Made by a program: the position numbers and the translations under genes | The notes under the pieces: model-generated | What the model was told of the DNA's origin: nothing | Database searches by the model: none | What the model saw: only the letters and a program-made list of their open reading frames with translations | NCBI RefSeq assembly: GCF_963675165.1 | Contig: NC_087383.1 | Coordinates: 3,130,979-3,194,978 of the forward strand | Length of the DNA stretch: 64,000 bases | Source: Halichondria panicea | Lineage: Eukaryota > Porifera > Demospongiae > Suberitida > Halichondriidae | Reading direction: 5' to 3' | Shown: positions 35,046 to 46,654 of the stretch, one piece after another | How positions within the stretch are numbered: the first letter of the stretch is position 1 | How the letters are laid out: each line of letters starts with the position of its first letter

Positions 35046-36293
35046 TTATAATGTATGGTGCGCACGGCTTCAGTGAGTGTTTTCAATCAGATTAGTACCT
35101 TTTGCGCAATTACCCAATATCGACTTAACGACTCCCACTTGTCCTGAGTGCTGCTCTAAGCGCTGTCTAATCAGATTTGATCACATGAAAGGCATATATT
35201 AATTCTTGTTGACAGACAGCTACGAAAACAGACCCACCAAACAGATTTAATTATGAAATTCATGAATATGAGAGTGGGTTCAGAAATTAGAAATCGGTAC
35301 TATAGGACTTCAAAGAGTAGACAGTTCAGAATTGAAAAGATTACGCAAAACAGGGAAATATTAATTGAAACACTAATGTCACAATGTATGTGCACGCATG
35401 ACTATATATAAAGGAGCTACCAGTAACAATATTCAGTGATGGCAATTGGTACACAAGAAGCTCAAGCCGTTTATGTAATCCAGACTCAAGGATAGGAAGC
35501 ACACAAGTGGGGGAGATTACAACTGGTCTCTTTACAAATCAGATAAAACACTTTAGTGAATAAATCCGGTTAACCATAAATCCCGCCACTGTGGGATATC
35601 TATTATTATAGCTCTGTGTATTAGCAAAACAACCATTAGACAATAGGGAACTGATCTAACTCACACCTGTATCATTGCTACATAATACAAGAGCATGTTA
35701 AACATCAAAAGGCCCCGACAGCGAGTGTAACACAAACACTAATGGGCACTAATGTATGTGTAGGCATGACTATAAAGTAGCCACCATGCAGTAACAATAT
35801 GCAGTGATGGCAGTTGGTACACAAGAAGCATGTATTTGTATGTGTAGAGTCATGCACTCACCTTTTCACAGTATATTTACTTTGCTTGTTGCATTGTGCA
35901 CTTTCCAGCAACTGTTCTTTCTGGAAGCAGTTGGCTCAGTACGTACTCAGCATGTACTGTATGAGTATGAAAGTGGAAGTAAAGGAAGTTTTTGTAAATA
36001 CACAAGAGATAAGGGTAATAAAGACCAGATCAACAAAGCCAAAGTGTGTACTAGAACGTAACGGGCCAATACTTGTGTTTCCATGGACATTGAAAACCCA
36101 ACAATTCAATAGGTACAGTCTAGAATCGAATTCAGGTCTGGATTGGATAGTCTGTATGTATTAGTTGGGCTAGAACATTAAACCAAACACACTCTTGCCA
36201 GGGGTATACCTAAGATAATAGTATATTGTTATATTGCACACTGAGTTACAAGACAGTGAGGTACTCGTGCATGCACTGACTGTTTGAATGTGG
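35046..36293. other. Spacer after the satellite
   Basis: Non-coding. A diverged direct duplication is visible: about 35,383-35,465 and 35,745-35,830 share GCATGACTATA, AGTAACAATAT and GCAGTTGGTACACAAGAAGC-like text. No gene recognised. Confidence 0.4.
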
Positions 36294-36725
36294 TCACGAT
36301 GCACTGATCCAAAAGGCCTCTGTGAGGGTGAAGGCAGTCATCTGATACAGCTCTCCATACGTCAACACTGCAAGGGGGATATCCGTAATAACAACACAAC
36401 ACACATAGCTACAATATAATATTATATCCACCTTAGCCTAGCTGTGTCTTGTTAGGTTCACAAAGAACACAAAGGTTGCCATTTTAATTTTCAGTATTAC
36501 AGATGCACATGTTTATCTAATTACCCACTTTTAGGGTCACATGCGCTAACTACATTATACGTAGGTGTATATATTAACCACAACTTAATTGTGGTTGCAC
36601 GGCTCATGAATCACTCAATAGCTCCTACGGTTTCATTCAGATATTCACAGACACCTACCACTAGTAGTGCACTTGAAGTCCTGTCTGAACTGTGACTCTG
36701 AGAGCAGCCGCCGGAGGTGTGACCT
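36294..36725 (-). CDS. Candidate last two exons of an unidentified gene
   Basis: Minus-strand exons 36,659-36,725 and 36,294-36,367 (stop TGA) join in phase 1. The donor is GTAGGT and the second acceptor follows CCCCTTGCAG. The combined C-terminal peptide contains RSHLRRLLSESQFRQDF, then VLTYGELYQMTAFTLTEAFW. It looks like a helical protein end but I cannot name it. Upstream exons were not found; the region above is occupied by a tandem duplication. Confidence 0.35.
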
Positions 36726-36892
36726 CTCAAAGGGGAGTAGGGAATCTCACGAGCATGTGCAACGTAGTGGCCACCCAGGCATGCAGTCACTTGTGTCACC
36801 AATGGAGAACTCCACACTGTATTGATGCATGGGACAATAGCTTGTTGGTGTGGGTGTGTTTGAAGGGAAGAATTGTATTGTACTGCGTACCT

Positions 36893-38205
36893 AAAAATCA
36901 TAGTATTGTACTATTGCAAACGTAGCTATAATTATATTAACTGTTTAAATTTCAAATATGCATTTATAATGAAACCATATCAGCCACTAATAAGCTTGGT
37001 CTTGGAACGGAGAGGTAACTTACACCGATAATCAGAACTAATGGTTCAACTGAAAAATCTCATTTATTAATTTTAGCACCTAAAGAATCTAGGGAAAGCG
37101 TTTTGTAGTATCCTAATAGCAACTCAAACGTCCAATATAACAATGGTCTACATTTCTGAGCGAATAGAAACCATCTGATACTATCATTATAATGAAAGGA
37201 AAGGTTGATTACATCGATAATCGGAAGAGCTAATCGTTTAACTGAAAAATTATAATTATGGAATTAGTGAAAACTTAGCAGCCCAACAGGTGGGCCAGAT
37301 CCCAGACAATAATCTTTATTAAGTTGGCCAGATGCACACAAATACCTAACTAAGCTAAAGAATGCAGGGACCTTCCCATTGTGTATTATGCGAATTTAAA
37401 TGTATCCATCAACAAAACTATAATTATTTGACGCACGAGTACAAGCCTGAGTCATGTAGGCAGCCATCCACATATATCAGGGTGGAATTTGAGAAGCTGA
37501 GAAGCTACTGAATCACCTCATTGAAACATGCATCCACTTCATTACTTCTTTAGAAAAATCATAGTATTGTACTATTGCAAACGTAGCTATAATTATATTA
37601 ACTGTTTAAATTGCAACTTGAGCGTCCAAATATGCATTTATAATGAAACCATATCAGCCACTAATAAGCTTGGTCTTGGAACGGAGAGGTAACTTACACC
37701 GATAATCAGAACTAATGGTTCAACTGAAAAATCTCATTTATTAATTTTAGCACCTGAAGAACCTAGGGAAATCTTTCACTGCGCTCTGAGTGTATCCATG
37801 CACTTAATAGCAACTCATGATCAAACGTCCAATATAACAATGGTACATTTCTGAGCGAATTGAATAAAAGGAAAGATCAATTACATCGATAATCGGAAGA
37901 GCTATAATTAATGGTTCAACTGAAAATCTATATGGAATTAGTGAAAACTTAGCAGGCTATTATTAAGTTGGCCAGATGCACACAAATACGTACCTAACTA
38001 TGCTAAAGAATGCAGGGACCTTCCCATTGTGTATTGTGCGGATTTAAGTATCCCATCAACAGAGTTATATTTGACGCACGAGTACAAGTGAAGTCTGAGT
38101 CATGTAGGCAGCCACCCACATATATTAGGGTGGAATTTGAGAAGTTGAGAAGCTACTGAATCACTTCATTGAAACATGTACCTATACTTCATTACTTCTT
38201 TAGGC
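36893..38205. repeat. Two ~660-bp tandem copies
   Basis: 36,893-37,553 and 37,554-38,205 share long identical stretches, for example ATAGTATTGTACTATTGCAA and CACTAATAAGCTTGGTCTTG, and end with TTCATTACTTCTTTAG. They differ by indels and substitutions. No ORF; local duplication of non-coding DNA. Confidence 0.85.
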
Positions 38206-38721
38206 AGTAGCTATATTTGAACCATTCTCTGAGGGCTTCTAAACCACATATATCTTGACTTACATAGCAATACTAGAATGCCCACTTAATCAGTTCTTTC
38301 GCATACAAGGGAATTAGAGATCAACCATGCATACGACAAAGCTATAAATCACCAGGTGGATGTACCCAAGACAACAGCAAATCACAGTTTGTTCTACATG
38401 AATTGTTAGAGTGGAGGTGATTAAACAATGGATTTTGTTCTGATGACCCTTTACCAGTTTGAGTTAAATGTAAGATATTCAATTGTATTTTGAATGACCT
38501 TTTACCAGCTCACTAATCCATCCATAACCATTTTTCATGTAACACGACCCTTTACCAGCTACTCGGGAACAGGGTCATCAATTACAAATTAAAATAATTA
38601 TGGACTTGAACCTACACGGTAAGCATGATAAAATAATTTACCTCTAACAAGCAAACACCAAATCTTCAGTCAGCTAGTATAATGGTATCTCCAAGAAAAT
38701 AGCATGGGCCAGGGTGTATAG

Positions 38722-39566
38722 TCAGCATGGCTCGAGTAGGGCTGAGAGTAGGTCCTCAGAAAGCTCTTCTATGGAGATGTAGGGCTCAGGGCTGGGGGGT
38801 GCCGCTACAGGGGGAGGGAGGGTTGACATTTTTAACTGATTTGGGCATTCATTCTCTAAGAATAATGTTTCCTCTACTAGGCCACTCAGGATATAATTAC
38901 TATACACACGCAATAGCATGTTTTGACGCATGACACATGCACTGGTGGGTAGCTCACGTGATACTGGAGTTGGTTCCTAATCAGACTCTTGTCTCTCCTC
39001 CTCCTAGCTGGAGCCACGGTCTTCTGCCAGCCTGGGGGTTGATTTGAAGGCCAACGTGTGGATAGGCTAGCTATAGCTTATGTACTGCACGAACAACACA
39101 TATGGTGCAATCCATACACAGTAATGAGATCATAAGCTGTGTTGGGAAACATGTTGAACACGCCCAATAAAACCATACGAATGGAACAAATAAAAAGTGA
39201 GCATGCATAACTTGAACACAATTGATAATGCACTCTCACCCTGGAGTAGAAGTATAATTGCTCTGAGATCTTGTTGTGCAGTCACTATATATTCTCTGTC
39301 AGCTGACCTCTGTCCTTGGTGGGTGTGGCTAGCCTGAGCCTCTCACGACCCATCTGAAACGCCACAGTTTATTGGTAATAACGCTGCATGCTAACAGTAA
39401 TAAATTGTACAGTGTATGCTATAGCTGCTAACACAAATTTACTATATAATGATACACATTTACGTACATGATCTAACAACGGAGAGTTTCCCCTGGGAAC
39501 CATTGACGACACAACCAAGTGGAGGTGTTCCCGTAGCGACAGGTCAGAGAAGTGCACGCTTGTCCA
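38722..39566 (-). CDS. Candidate last three exons of an unidentified gene
   Basis: Minus-strand exons 39,468-39,566, 39,240-39,333 and 38,722-38,804 (stop TGA) join with matching phases (0, then 1). Donors are GTACGT and GTGAGA; the last acceptor follows a strong pyrimidine tract (CCCTCCCCCTGTAG). Peptide pieces: HFSDLSLREHLHLVVSSM, REYIVTAQQDLRAIILLLQ, and a C-terminus EPYISIEELSEDLLSALLEP with an acidic amphipathic look. I do not recognise the family. An ATG-containing stretch at 40,658-40,696 (MAASSLPLSAIYA, donor GTAAGA) could be a first exon but was not linked. Confidence 0.4.
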
Positions 39567-41200
39567 CTATCAACAAAACCTGCAGTGAAGAGAGAGGCAA
39601 AAATCAATCATGCCAGTTAATTTAACCCACAATTGAAGAAATATAAAGTGACATAATGATGCTGCTGGATTGCACATTGTACATGTACGTCATGTATGTT
39701 ATTACAAACAAGACAAACCTGCAGTAAAGAGGTACCAAGGGCTATAATTATTATCCCCTAGATGTTTACTGCCATTTGTAACAAACTAGAAAAGTAATTG
39801 ATCTACTTTATCAAAGGTTCTCCATGCACCAATGCATCTCCATCCACTCTCTATATAACTTTGTGAGGCCGGAAAATAATTATGCATCAAAAGTATATGG
39901 GGCCTCACTATAGAATTGACATAGAAAATCTGAACAGAGATTTTCCATGAGAGTGTGTCCGAGACAGTAGGATTTAACGCATGATGAACTATACTGTCAG
40001 CATCTGGTCTTACAACTCTAGAGACAAGGACGATTAGTCGCAAGAATGTGCCACATGTACGTGATAGGATAGACTTTCCGAACTGACCGGTTGAAAGAAG
40101 GGACAATAGCCGTTCAGTTAATGGTCTCTCCCTGGTACCTTCGACATCAGAACTCATTCCTTTCATGTTAGTACACACAATAATAATTATAGAAGATATT
40201 ATATAATTATATACCCTTAGTTTGTTTATGCACACATTCAGTTTTTTTTCTTTAGGATGCACTTTACCTCTAGCTACTAGTACCGTATACAGTAGACTCT
40301 CGCTATTCCGGCTCTCTGAAGTACGGCCACCTTGATATATCTGCCATTTGGTTTGGACGAATTGCTAGCTAAATGTTTACTGCACAAAACTCACCCTGAA
40401 ATGCGGCCATGCACTCGCTATTCCGTATACTGACCAGTACTGGCTGCCCCAAACTAGGTTTTCAATGTACGTTTATTACGGCAGGATATGACGTTTTGGA
40501 TGTGGTTTGGCATAGATTACACTTACATTATCTAAAGACATTTCCTCGAAAGTTTATACCCTTCGAAATATACCTGCTATTATCCATATACATTGTTATA
40601 CAAACAAGACACTGGCCGGCTATAACCTCTACATGGCGTGCGTGCATACCTTCTTACTGCATATATAGCTGAGAGAGGTAGAGAAGAGGCAGCCATTGTC
40701 ACTCCCTGGCACACACAGTGATGAACTCCAGTGAGGGAGGTAGCTGACACTGACAGAAGCTTTGCACAATTCTCCAACCATCCTATGTCCTATAGGCCAT
40801 GCCTGAGGGTATAATAGCAGGAGATGCTGATACTATTAGCAGACACACACACACACTAAACAGCCAGCTATCTTGGTAAGTAGGAGTCGATGCTTATAGT
40901 CACATGTTTGCATTGTTCGAGTTCTTATACAGGTGTGCAATTACTAACTAATAAGGAACAATTAATAATAATTTAAGGGCAGCATTCCATATTAATTTGG
41001 CTAACAATAACTGTCGGAAATGCATTTTTATTAGGTAGTGCTCTTGGTTCTGTACATGCATGCATGTGTATGTATATTATAGTTAATGCACCGTTGACTT
41101 GCGAGTGTGCACGAGTGTGAAATGATGCATTAACTGGTATTTAGTTTGCAGCTTCTTGCAGCTACCAAGCTATCGTTCTAGTATAGTTTGGTATTCTTTG
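39567..41200. other. Spacer, no gene supported
   Basis: It contains a 126-158-codon ORF on the minus strand (39,786-40,262) without recognisable motifs, and a stretch near 40,290-40,440 with CTCGCTATTCCG repeated in direct orientation, reminiscent of pogo/Tigger element ends. Neither is strong enough to call. Confidence 0.3.
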
Positions 41201-41204
41201 CTAA

Positions 41205-41375
41205 TGGTACGTGACCATAATGAGGTATCGGTAGAGTCGATAAAGAACAGGGGTGATCACAGAGGCGAGGCCCAAATCAGGGGAATATCTTCCAAATCTT
41301 CCGGGTCTTCTAATCTTTCTGTTGATGACCTCAATCTCTTCAGAATATTTATATCAGCTCCACACAGATATTGAG
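41205..41375 (-). pseudogene. Broken copy of the Death-GTPase first exon
   Basis: On the minus strand this segment matches the first coding exon of the gene at 42,472-46,654. EDPEDLEDIPLIW corresponds to DQDLEDDIPLVF, and the following bases match CTCTGTGTTGATCACCCCTG with a 2-base loss that shifts the frame. A larger deletion removes the residues in between. It continues into VLYRLY- and MVT-like text. The rest of the gene is not nearby, so this is a partial, dead duplicate. Confidence 0.75.
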
Positions 41376-41876
41376 TAAGTATACACTAGCTAAACTCGCT
41401 ATAGCCTGTCGATCCCATGCATTGCGTAATTATCAGTTGCATGCACGTGTCAACGGCGTGGGAGCGAAATATGTCTCATGACATTGGTTCTGTACTCTGA
41501 TTGGTCATTAGACTCATTTATATATATATTCTTCTATCCCTGCCCTTGCAGATGTGGGACTGCAGGCTAGCAAGTCTACACACGCCAATAATAATACGAG
41601 CAACAGGGGTTATAGGGAAAGATCACGAAACAAGAAACACAAAATACAAATGATACAAACAAACACTTCAATTCTAATTATGCTTCAGACATAAAGGGTA
41701 CATGTATTTGGCTAATACTGCTATGCAGTATCTTCTATAACGTACGTACATACTACAATCTAATTCAGTACTGATAAATTATATGCACTTTGCATTACAT
41801 ACACTATACTCAAACCCTTCATCTTTTAGCACGGCTTCTTCGCTCTGCTAGTACTGTCTTCATCGTCTTCATGGTT

Positions 41877-41929
41877 TTAATGGTCTTCTTTGTCCTCTCT
41901 CTTCAAAGGTATAGTTGATGGATTGGACT
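41877..41929 (-). CDS. Possible alternative last exon of the Death-GTPase gene
   Basis: The stop of the main gene (AAAGGTTAG) overlaps a donor-like GTTAGT at 42,477. Splicing from there to an acceptor at 41,930 (CTATTTTAAG) would be in phase and add ESNPSTIPLKREDKEDH before a TAA. This gives a short charged tail in place of a single Gly. The donor is weak and no RNA evidence exists, so the simpler reading is that the gene ends at 42,472. Confidence 0.3.
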
Positions 41930-42019
41930 CTTAAAATAGAAAATATTTGTATGTAAACGTTGAAAGTATATAAATGCTAACTATAATTACTTGAGCAGAA
42001 GTGCTAAACCCTCCACAGT

Positions 42020-42365
42020 GTCACCTCAGACTGAACGCAATTTTTTAGGTCCTTAAAAAGCGCCAACGGTTGCAATTCATTTTTATGACGCTTATAAAAA
42101 GGCATGCCCAGGTGACCTCTTTTTGGCCTATGCATAAATATACAAAGCTGTGCTATATAACTGTCTAGAAGCTACTGTAACGTACAGAGACCAAAAATCG
42201 AACTGTATAGATCACCTGCATACTAAGTCTTTAGAGATTGCACACTACAATAGCTGTAGCGCACAAGCGCCACCATAATTTAAGCACCAGTTCAGATTAA
42301 ACGTAATTTTTGGGATTCAAAAAGTGCGCCACTCCAAAGTGTACTTTTCTGGCAAGTCATTACAT
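42020..42365. mobile_element. Relative of the 413-bp MITE
   Basis: It shares with 14,791-15,203 the internal AAAAAGCGCCAACGGTTG block and the TAATTTAAGCACC...GCGCCACTC text in inverted arrangement. The outermost TACCGTA ends are not recognisable, so it is older or truncated. It lies 3' of the Death-GTPase gene. Confidence 0.5.
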
Positions 42366-42471
42366 AAAGTAATGTGTTAAGCTGTAAACCAGTGCAGACT
42401 CAAAATACAAATACACACACCAGACGACTATACTATAACCCGTGGCCACCCACGTGCCTCGGATTAATAAA

Positions 42472-45400
42472 CTAACCTTTTACTATCTCACAAATTTTTC
42501 TTGCTGTTTCGCCATCCTTAAATTTGAAGCAAATATCAACAAGTATGCGGTAGCTTGTGTTAAATTCTTTGTGCCAAATCTCCAACACCTTTTGACACTT
42601 CATTTCATAATCTAAGTTATTGTCAACGTTAATACCTTGAATTTGTGCTTTAGATAGCAGAGCCTGAGCATACTTCAGCCAGTTTGGAAGAAATCGACCA
42701 ATTTCCTGCAAATCTTCAGACGAGCAACGATGATCAAGTACTTCTTTCTTGATACCCACTTCCCTCGCTATCTCGTCGACAGTTAAATATTTATCTTCTT
42801 GACTTTTGGGATGTTCACCTTTCTTTACGAACCAAATCAAATGTTTATTTTTTAACTCTCCATTACATTCATCAGGTTTTTCGGAACAAACCCAAGTATA
42901 ATAATCAACATTAATCTCAGCGTGATGACTTTTAAAAGCAGCTTCAGCTACATGAATATATGGACAGAAGAAACAGAATTCTGGGTCATCAATTGAATAA
43001 TGAAGGGCTTTCTGAGAAGCTCTAATTCCTTCCGAAATGTCTTCCTTGATTTTTGGACAAAGGTGTTCACAAATTCTTTCGGGGGCTTTCACATACACTT
43101 CTATGTGTGTGATGGAATCAACAAGAGTTACAAAACACTGATCCTTTTGATATCTAAGCTTAATGCAGTTTCTTGCTTGAGGCACTTGTTCTCTCAACTT
43201 ACTGTACCTTTCCCACCCACATGTTTTCATTAAGAACACCACCAGACAGCAGAACACCCCAGCTCGGATGCAGCCATTGGTGAAGCGGACAAGAAGTGGA
43301 TCGACTGAGGGCTCGTGGTTACAGCAGTTTTTCAGCTCAGCTTGTGGTATAGATTTAAGGAGGGCAGGCATAAAGAATTGAGTAGGTTCGCCTAACGGAG
43401 GAGTTGTGAGAGGAGTTATCAATAAAAGTTTTTTCATGAGCTCTATCATATGAATAGGAACAAAGATATCATGACCATCATTATCACGATACCGAAAGTG
43501 CTTCTTAAACTGCACAGACTGTAGCATATCAAGTGTTAGGATGCCACCATCTCTGAACAATTTCCACTTAGGATCCATTAATTGAGTTGCAATTGAAGCA
43601 TCTTCACCACCTTCTCTCAAAGACATCGCATATCGAACAAGATCATTGATTATCTCTAGGGGTATCTGGGGGTCTACAAAGACAATTCCAGGCAGTTTCT
43701 GCGGATAGTAATGGGCAATGCAGATTTTGTCGAAATAATCAAGAGCAAACTTTAGGTCATCGGCATCCGACTGTAGTTCTTTAGCCACAGATATACACTC
43801 GCTTATAGTGAGAATTCGTCTCTCAACTTTAGTGCAGAACTCCTGCAAGGAAAGCTCCAGAGCAAACCACCGGAATGGAACTTTGTCTTCAAAAAACGGA
43901 GACTCTTCCACGGCATTTCGAATAGCTTGTGCAATAGTTTGCGTGTCTTCATCTCGAGATATTGCATTCAAAGCAAGAATTTGTTGGGTCATTTGTCTGT
44001 CCCTGTATACTCTAAAACATTCAGGAATCAACGCACGGAGTTCTTCATTTTTTTCCTTGAGGATTGCAGACAGAACTGAAGGATCCTCGATTAAGTCTTT
44101 GAATGTGCCAACAAAGATGCATCGTGGCTTTTTTATATGTGTGTTCACCGACAGAAGAGATTGAATGAGGCTAAGAATAGTTTCTCTATGTGACATGTGT
44201 GAGAGAGAAGGAGTACCGACTTGCTGTCCTCCTACATAGAATTCATCAGAGGGATAATCGTTAAACTTGTCGGTGAGTTTCATTACGTACACACCAGCTG
44301 ATGTTCCTCGTGTAAAAAGAGGTGCAATATCGTGAAACTGTGGTTGGCCTCCACTATCGGTAACACGTATCGTCATGGTTCCAAACAATTCTTCGCTACT
44401 TTCATGTACGCTTGTTAAATCTGCTATTGCACTTATTTCCTCAAGGTCATCAACAACAGCCTTAACCGCTGCTTTAGTTACAATTGTTTGAAGCAGTGCA
44501 GCGCTTGTACTCTTTTTATCAACATTGTGTAATGAAGGCTTGGATTGAGAAATAACTAGAGAAAGACATTTTTTCAGGTCTTGTGGGGTAATTTCCTTCC
44601 ATTCTTGGCCTTTGCACGTAGCATGCATATGGTGATTTTCTACTGATCGGACCTCGATGGTTTTATCCAAAGGAGGTGTGCTATTTCGTTCTGTCTTTGT
44701 CTTTGCTTCCTTATTCAATACAAGATCTTTAACACTCGTCTTTCCACTGCCAGCAGGTCCCATAAGAATAACATTAACAGTTTTTACACTGACGAATCCA
44801 GCCTTCATTGCCTCTTCAAAGTGCTGTTTAAACCCTAAATTTTATCAATGACTTCATTAAAAGATAGTCTCAATTTAGTTACATGTAGTAATTGTTTATA
44901 GTGGAGAGTCATATTACTTTCATTTATGACATGTATAATTATACTGCGTATGTGTTTCGTGTATGTAAACATTATTGTAACACAAAGATAATTATACACT
45001 TGACTGTAAGCAGCTCATATACTGCATGCATAAATAAGGTATTAATTTTGAAGGGTACCCAAAGCACATAATAGCCTCTTATCAGTAGTTGTGTATACTG
45101 CATGTATCTCTATCACTATATATTAATTATATCCACACAAACTACTGATTATATAGCTCACTCACTGGTTGGTTCAGGATTCGTTGCGGACAATTTTTGC
45201 CTCTTAGGTGGCCCAGGCGAAATATCGTCAACTGAAAGTAAGTAATTGGCAATTGACTAAAGTATACCTATAGTATTCCATCAAAGTTACATCGCCTTTT
45301 GTAACGCCATCATTCTTGGATATTACTATATAGGTTGTAGTATGTGAACTATCCATTCACTTACTGAAGTACTGTTGACTAATCATTATAGAAATGCTTA

Positions 45401-46654
45401 TAGTGTGGTCAACTATATACTCATACCTAAATATTCCTCCTCTATAGCTTCAGCGACATCATTCTGTCCAACTGTTCTGAGGCTCTGATATATTTCAGAA
45501 TAGGTGAGAGTGGCAGTTTTTAAGCGAGCAGTTAGCATTTCAAGTAGACAGGTTTGATTATCTCGATGTGTATCCCTGATATTTCTGAGGATGTCATAGC
45601 TCACTCCCAGAGCAAGTGCCAGGTCAAACCAGTTTCCAGCGGCTTTTATCACTGTCCCGTAAACAGACTGCAAATCCTCAAGAGTCAGAATTGAAGCTAC
45701 AAAAAATATTAATTGCTATTGAGTAGGTACAATAATCTCATATACATGCATGCATGCACACTGGTGGTTTACATGTGCATGCTAGCTGATGAGTACATAA
45801 TTATAGGAGACATCGCTTACTAAAAGTTGGTCCAGGGTTTGCTTCAATGTCTCCAGACTGTAAAAGTAAGTGGAATATCAGCAACAGTAGACACAGACTG
45901 AGAGTAGGGGCCAACATCAGTCGATTAGTGCTCTGAACTCTCACTTGGATCTTGGTCGGTGTGTCTTGAGTAGCAAGAATAACGTTAATACTTATTGTGG
46001 CTTATTATAATATATTTGATCACCTGATGTAGTGCAACTGAACTGAAAGTTGGATTGTTTCCGAGGGTTCCATCTCACCAAGCAGGTAGTGATGAGTGAG
46101 TAACAGGCGATCAGCACAGCTGACAGAATGAGAACGGCCAGGGCACTCTCCCTCCATCCCACCTCACAAGGAAACACTCCGGTCCAACTCAAGTCAACCA
46201 CAGGACAGTAATCAAGATGTGAGGGAGCTGTGTAGAGTTACATAAATCATGTGCATTGACAACACAGTTGCATGTGGTCATGACTCAAGCAATACACTAG
46301 CAACGTACTTATATTATATCATGTGGCGCCTATGCGTACTCTAGCTGTTAATTAAACTACTAGTCTACATTGTGTATAAATGAATGCTAATATTGGCAGT
46401 ATGCTCAACTCACATGAAACAATTTGGCATGGTTTCTTTGAGAAGATAATATAACCGATGGTGACCATAATGAGATAGAGCCGGTAAAGGACAGGGGTGA
46501 TCAACACAGAGGTGAGGCAGGCTTTGAGCTGCCAACTGGGCTTACGGAAAACCAGGGGAATATCATCTTCCAGATCTTGGTCGTTGTAGGGTAGTTTGAT
46601 TTTTGGAGACCATTTTATTTCAAAGGATGTTGTCAGTGTTGATGACCACTGCAT
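42472..46654 (-). CDS. Membrane-2A-Death-Roc-like GTPase-Death protein
   Basis: Six exons, all joined in phase 1: 46,414-46,654 (ATG), 46,024-46,227, 45,821-45,964, 45,427-45,696, 45,166-45,231 and 42,472-44,834 (TAG); 1,095 codons. Residues about 45-70 (LITPVLYRLYLIMVTIGYII) and 103-125 are membrane segments. Residues 165-183 form a third hydrophobic stretch leading into SGDIEANPGP (185-194), a full 2A motif (DxExNPG/P). After it come a Death domain (about 198-286), a basic PPKRQKL linker (294-300), a GTPase with P-loop GPAGSGKTS (334-342), DSGGQPQF (468-475) and a GTFKD G4-like motif (551-555), then a long helical region and a second Death domain (about 990-1,095). Ribosome skipping would release a 193-residue membrane protein and a 902-residue cytosolic or nuclear protein. 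Roc/Death proteins act in innate-immune or cell-death signalling; that role here is inferred. No LRRs were seen. Confidence 0.8.
45828..45917 (-). other. 2A ribosome-skipping sequence with hydrophobic lead
   Basis: Coding bases for residues 165-194 of the Death-GTPase ORF. The conserved D-I-E-x-N-P-G-P is complete, and the 19 residues before it are Leu-rich and helical, like the N-terminal 2A/signal sequences described in sea-urchin NLR genes. Met165 at 45,917 could also serve as an alternative start, giving a short 2A signal peptide instead of an internal 2A. Confidence 0.85.

Noticed and set aside
39786-40262. 158-codon minus-strand ORF
   Set aside because: No recognisable motif, odd N-terminal composition, no splice or start support; could be chance or an old repeat.
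40290-40440. pogo/Tigger-like end CAGTAGACTCTCGCTATTCC
   Set aside because: The second CTCGCTATTCCG is in direct, not inverted, orientation, so element ends are not shown.
43000-44851. Plus-strand ORFs of 64-118 codons
   Set aside because: Antisense shadows of the large Death-GTPase exon.
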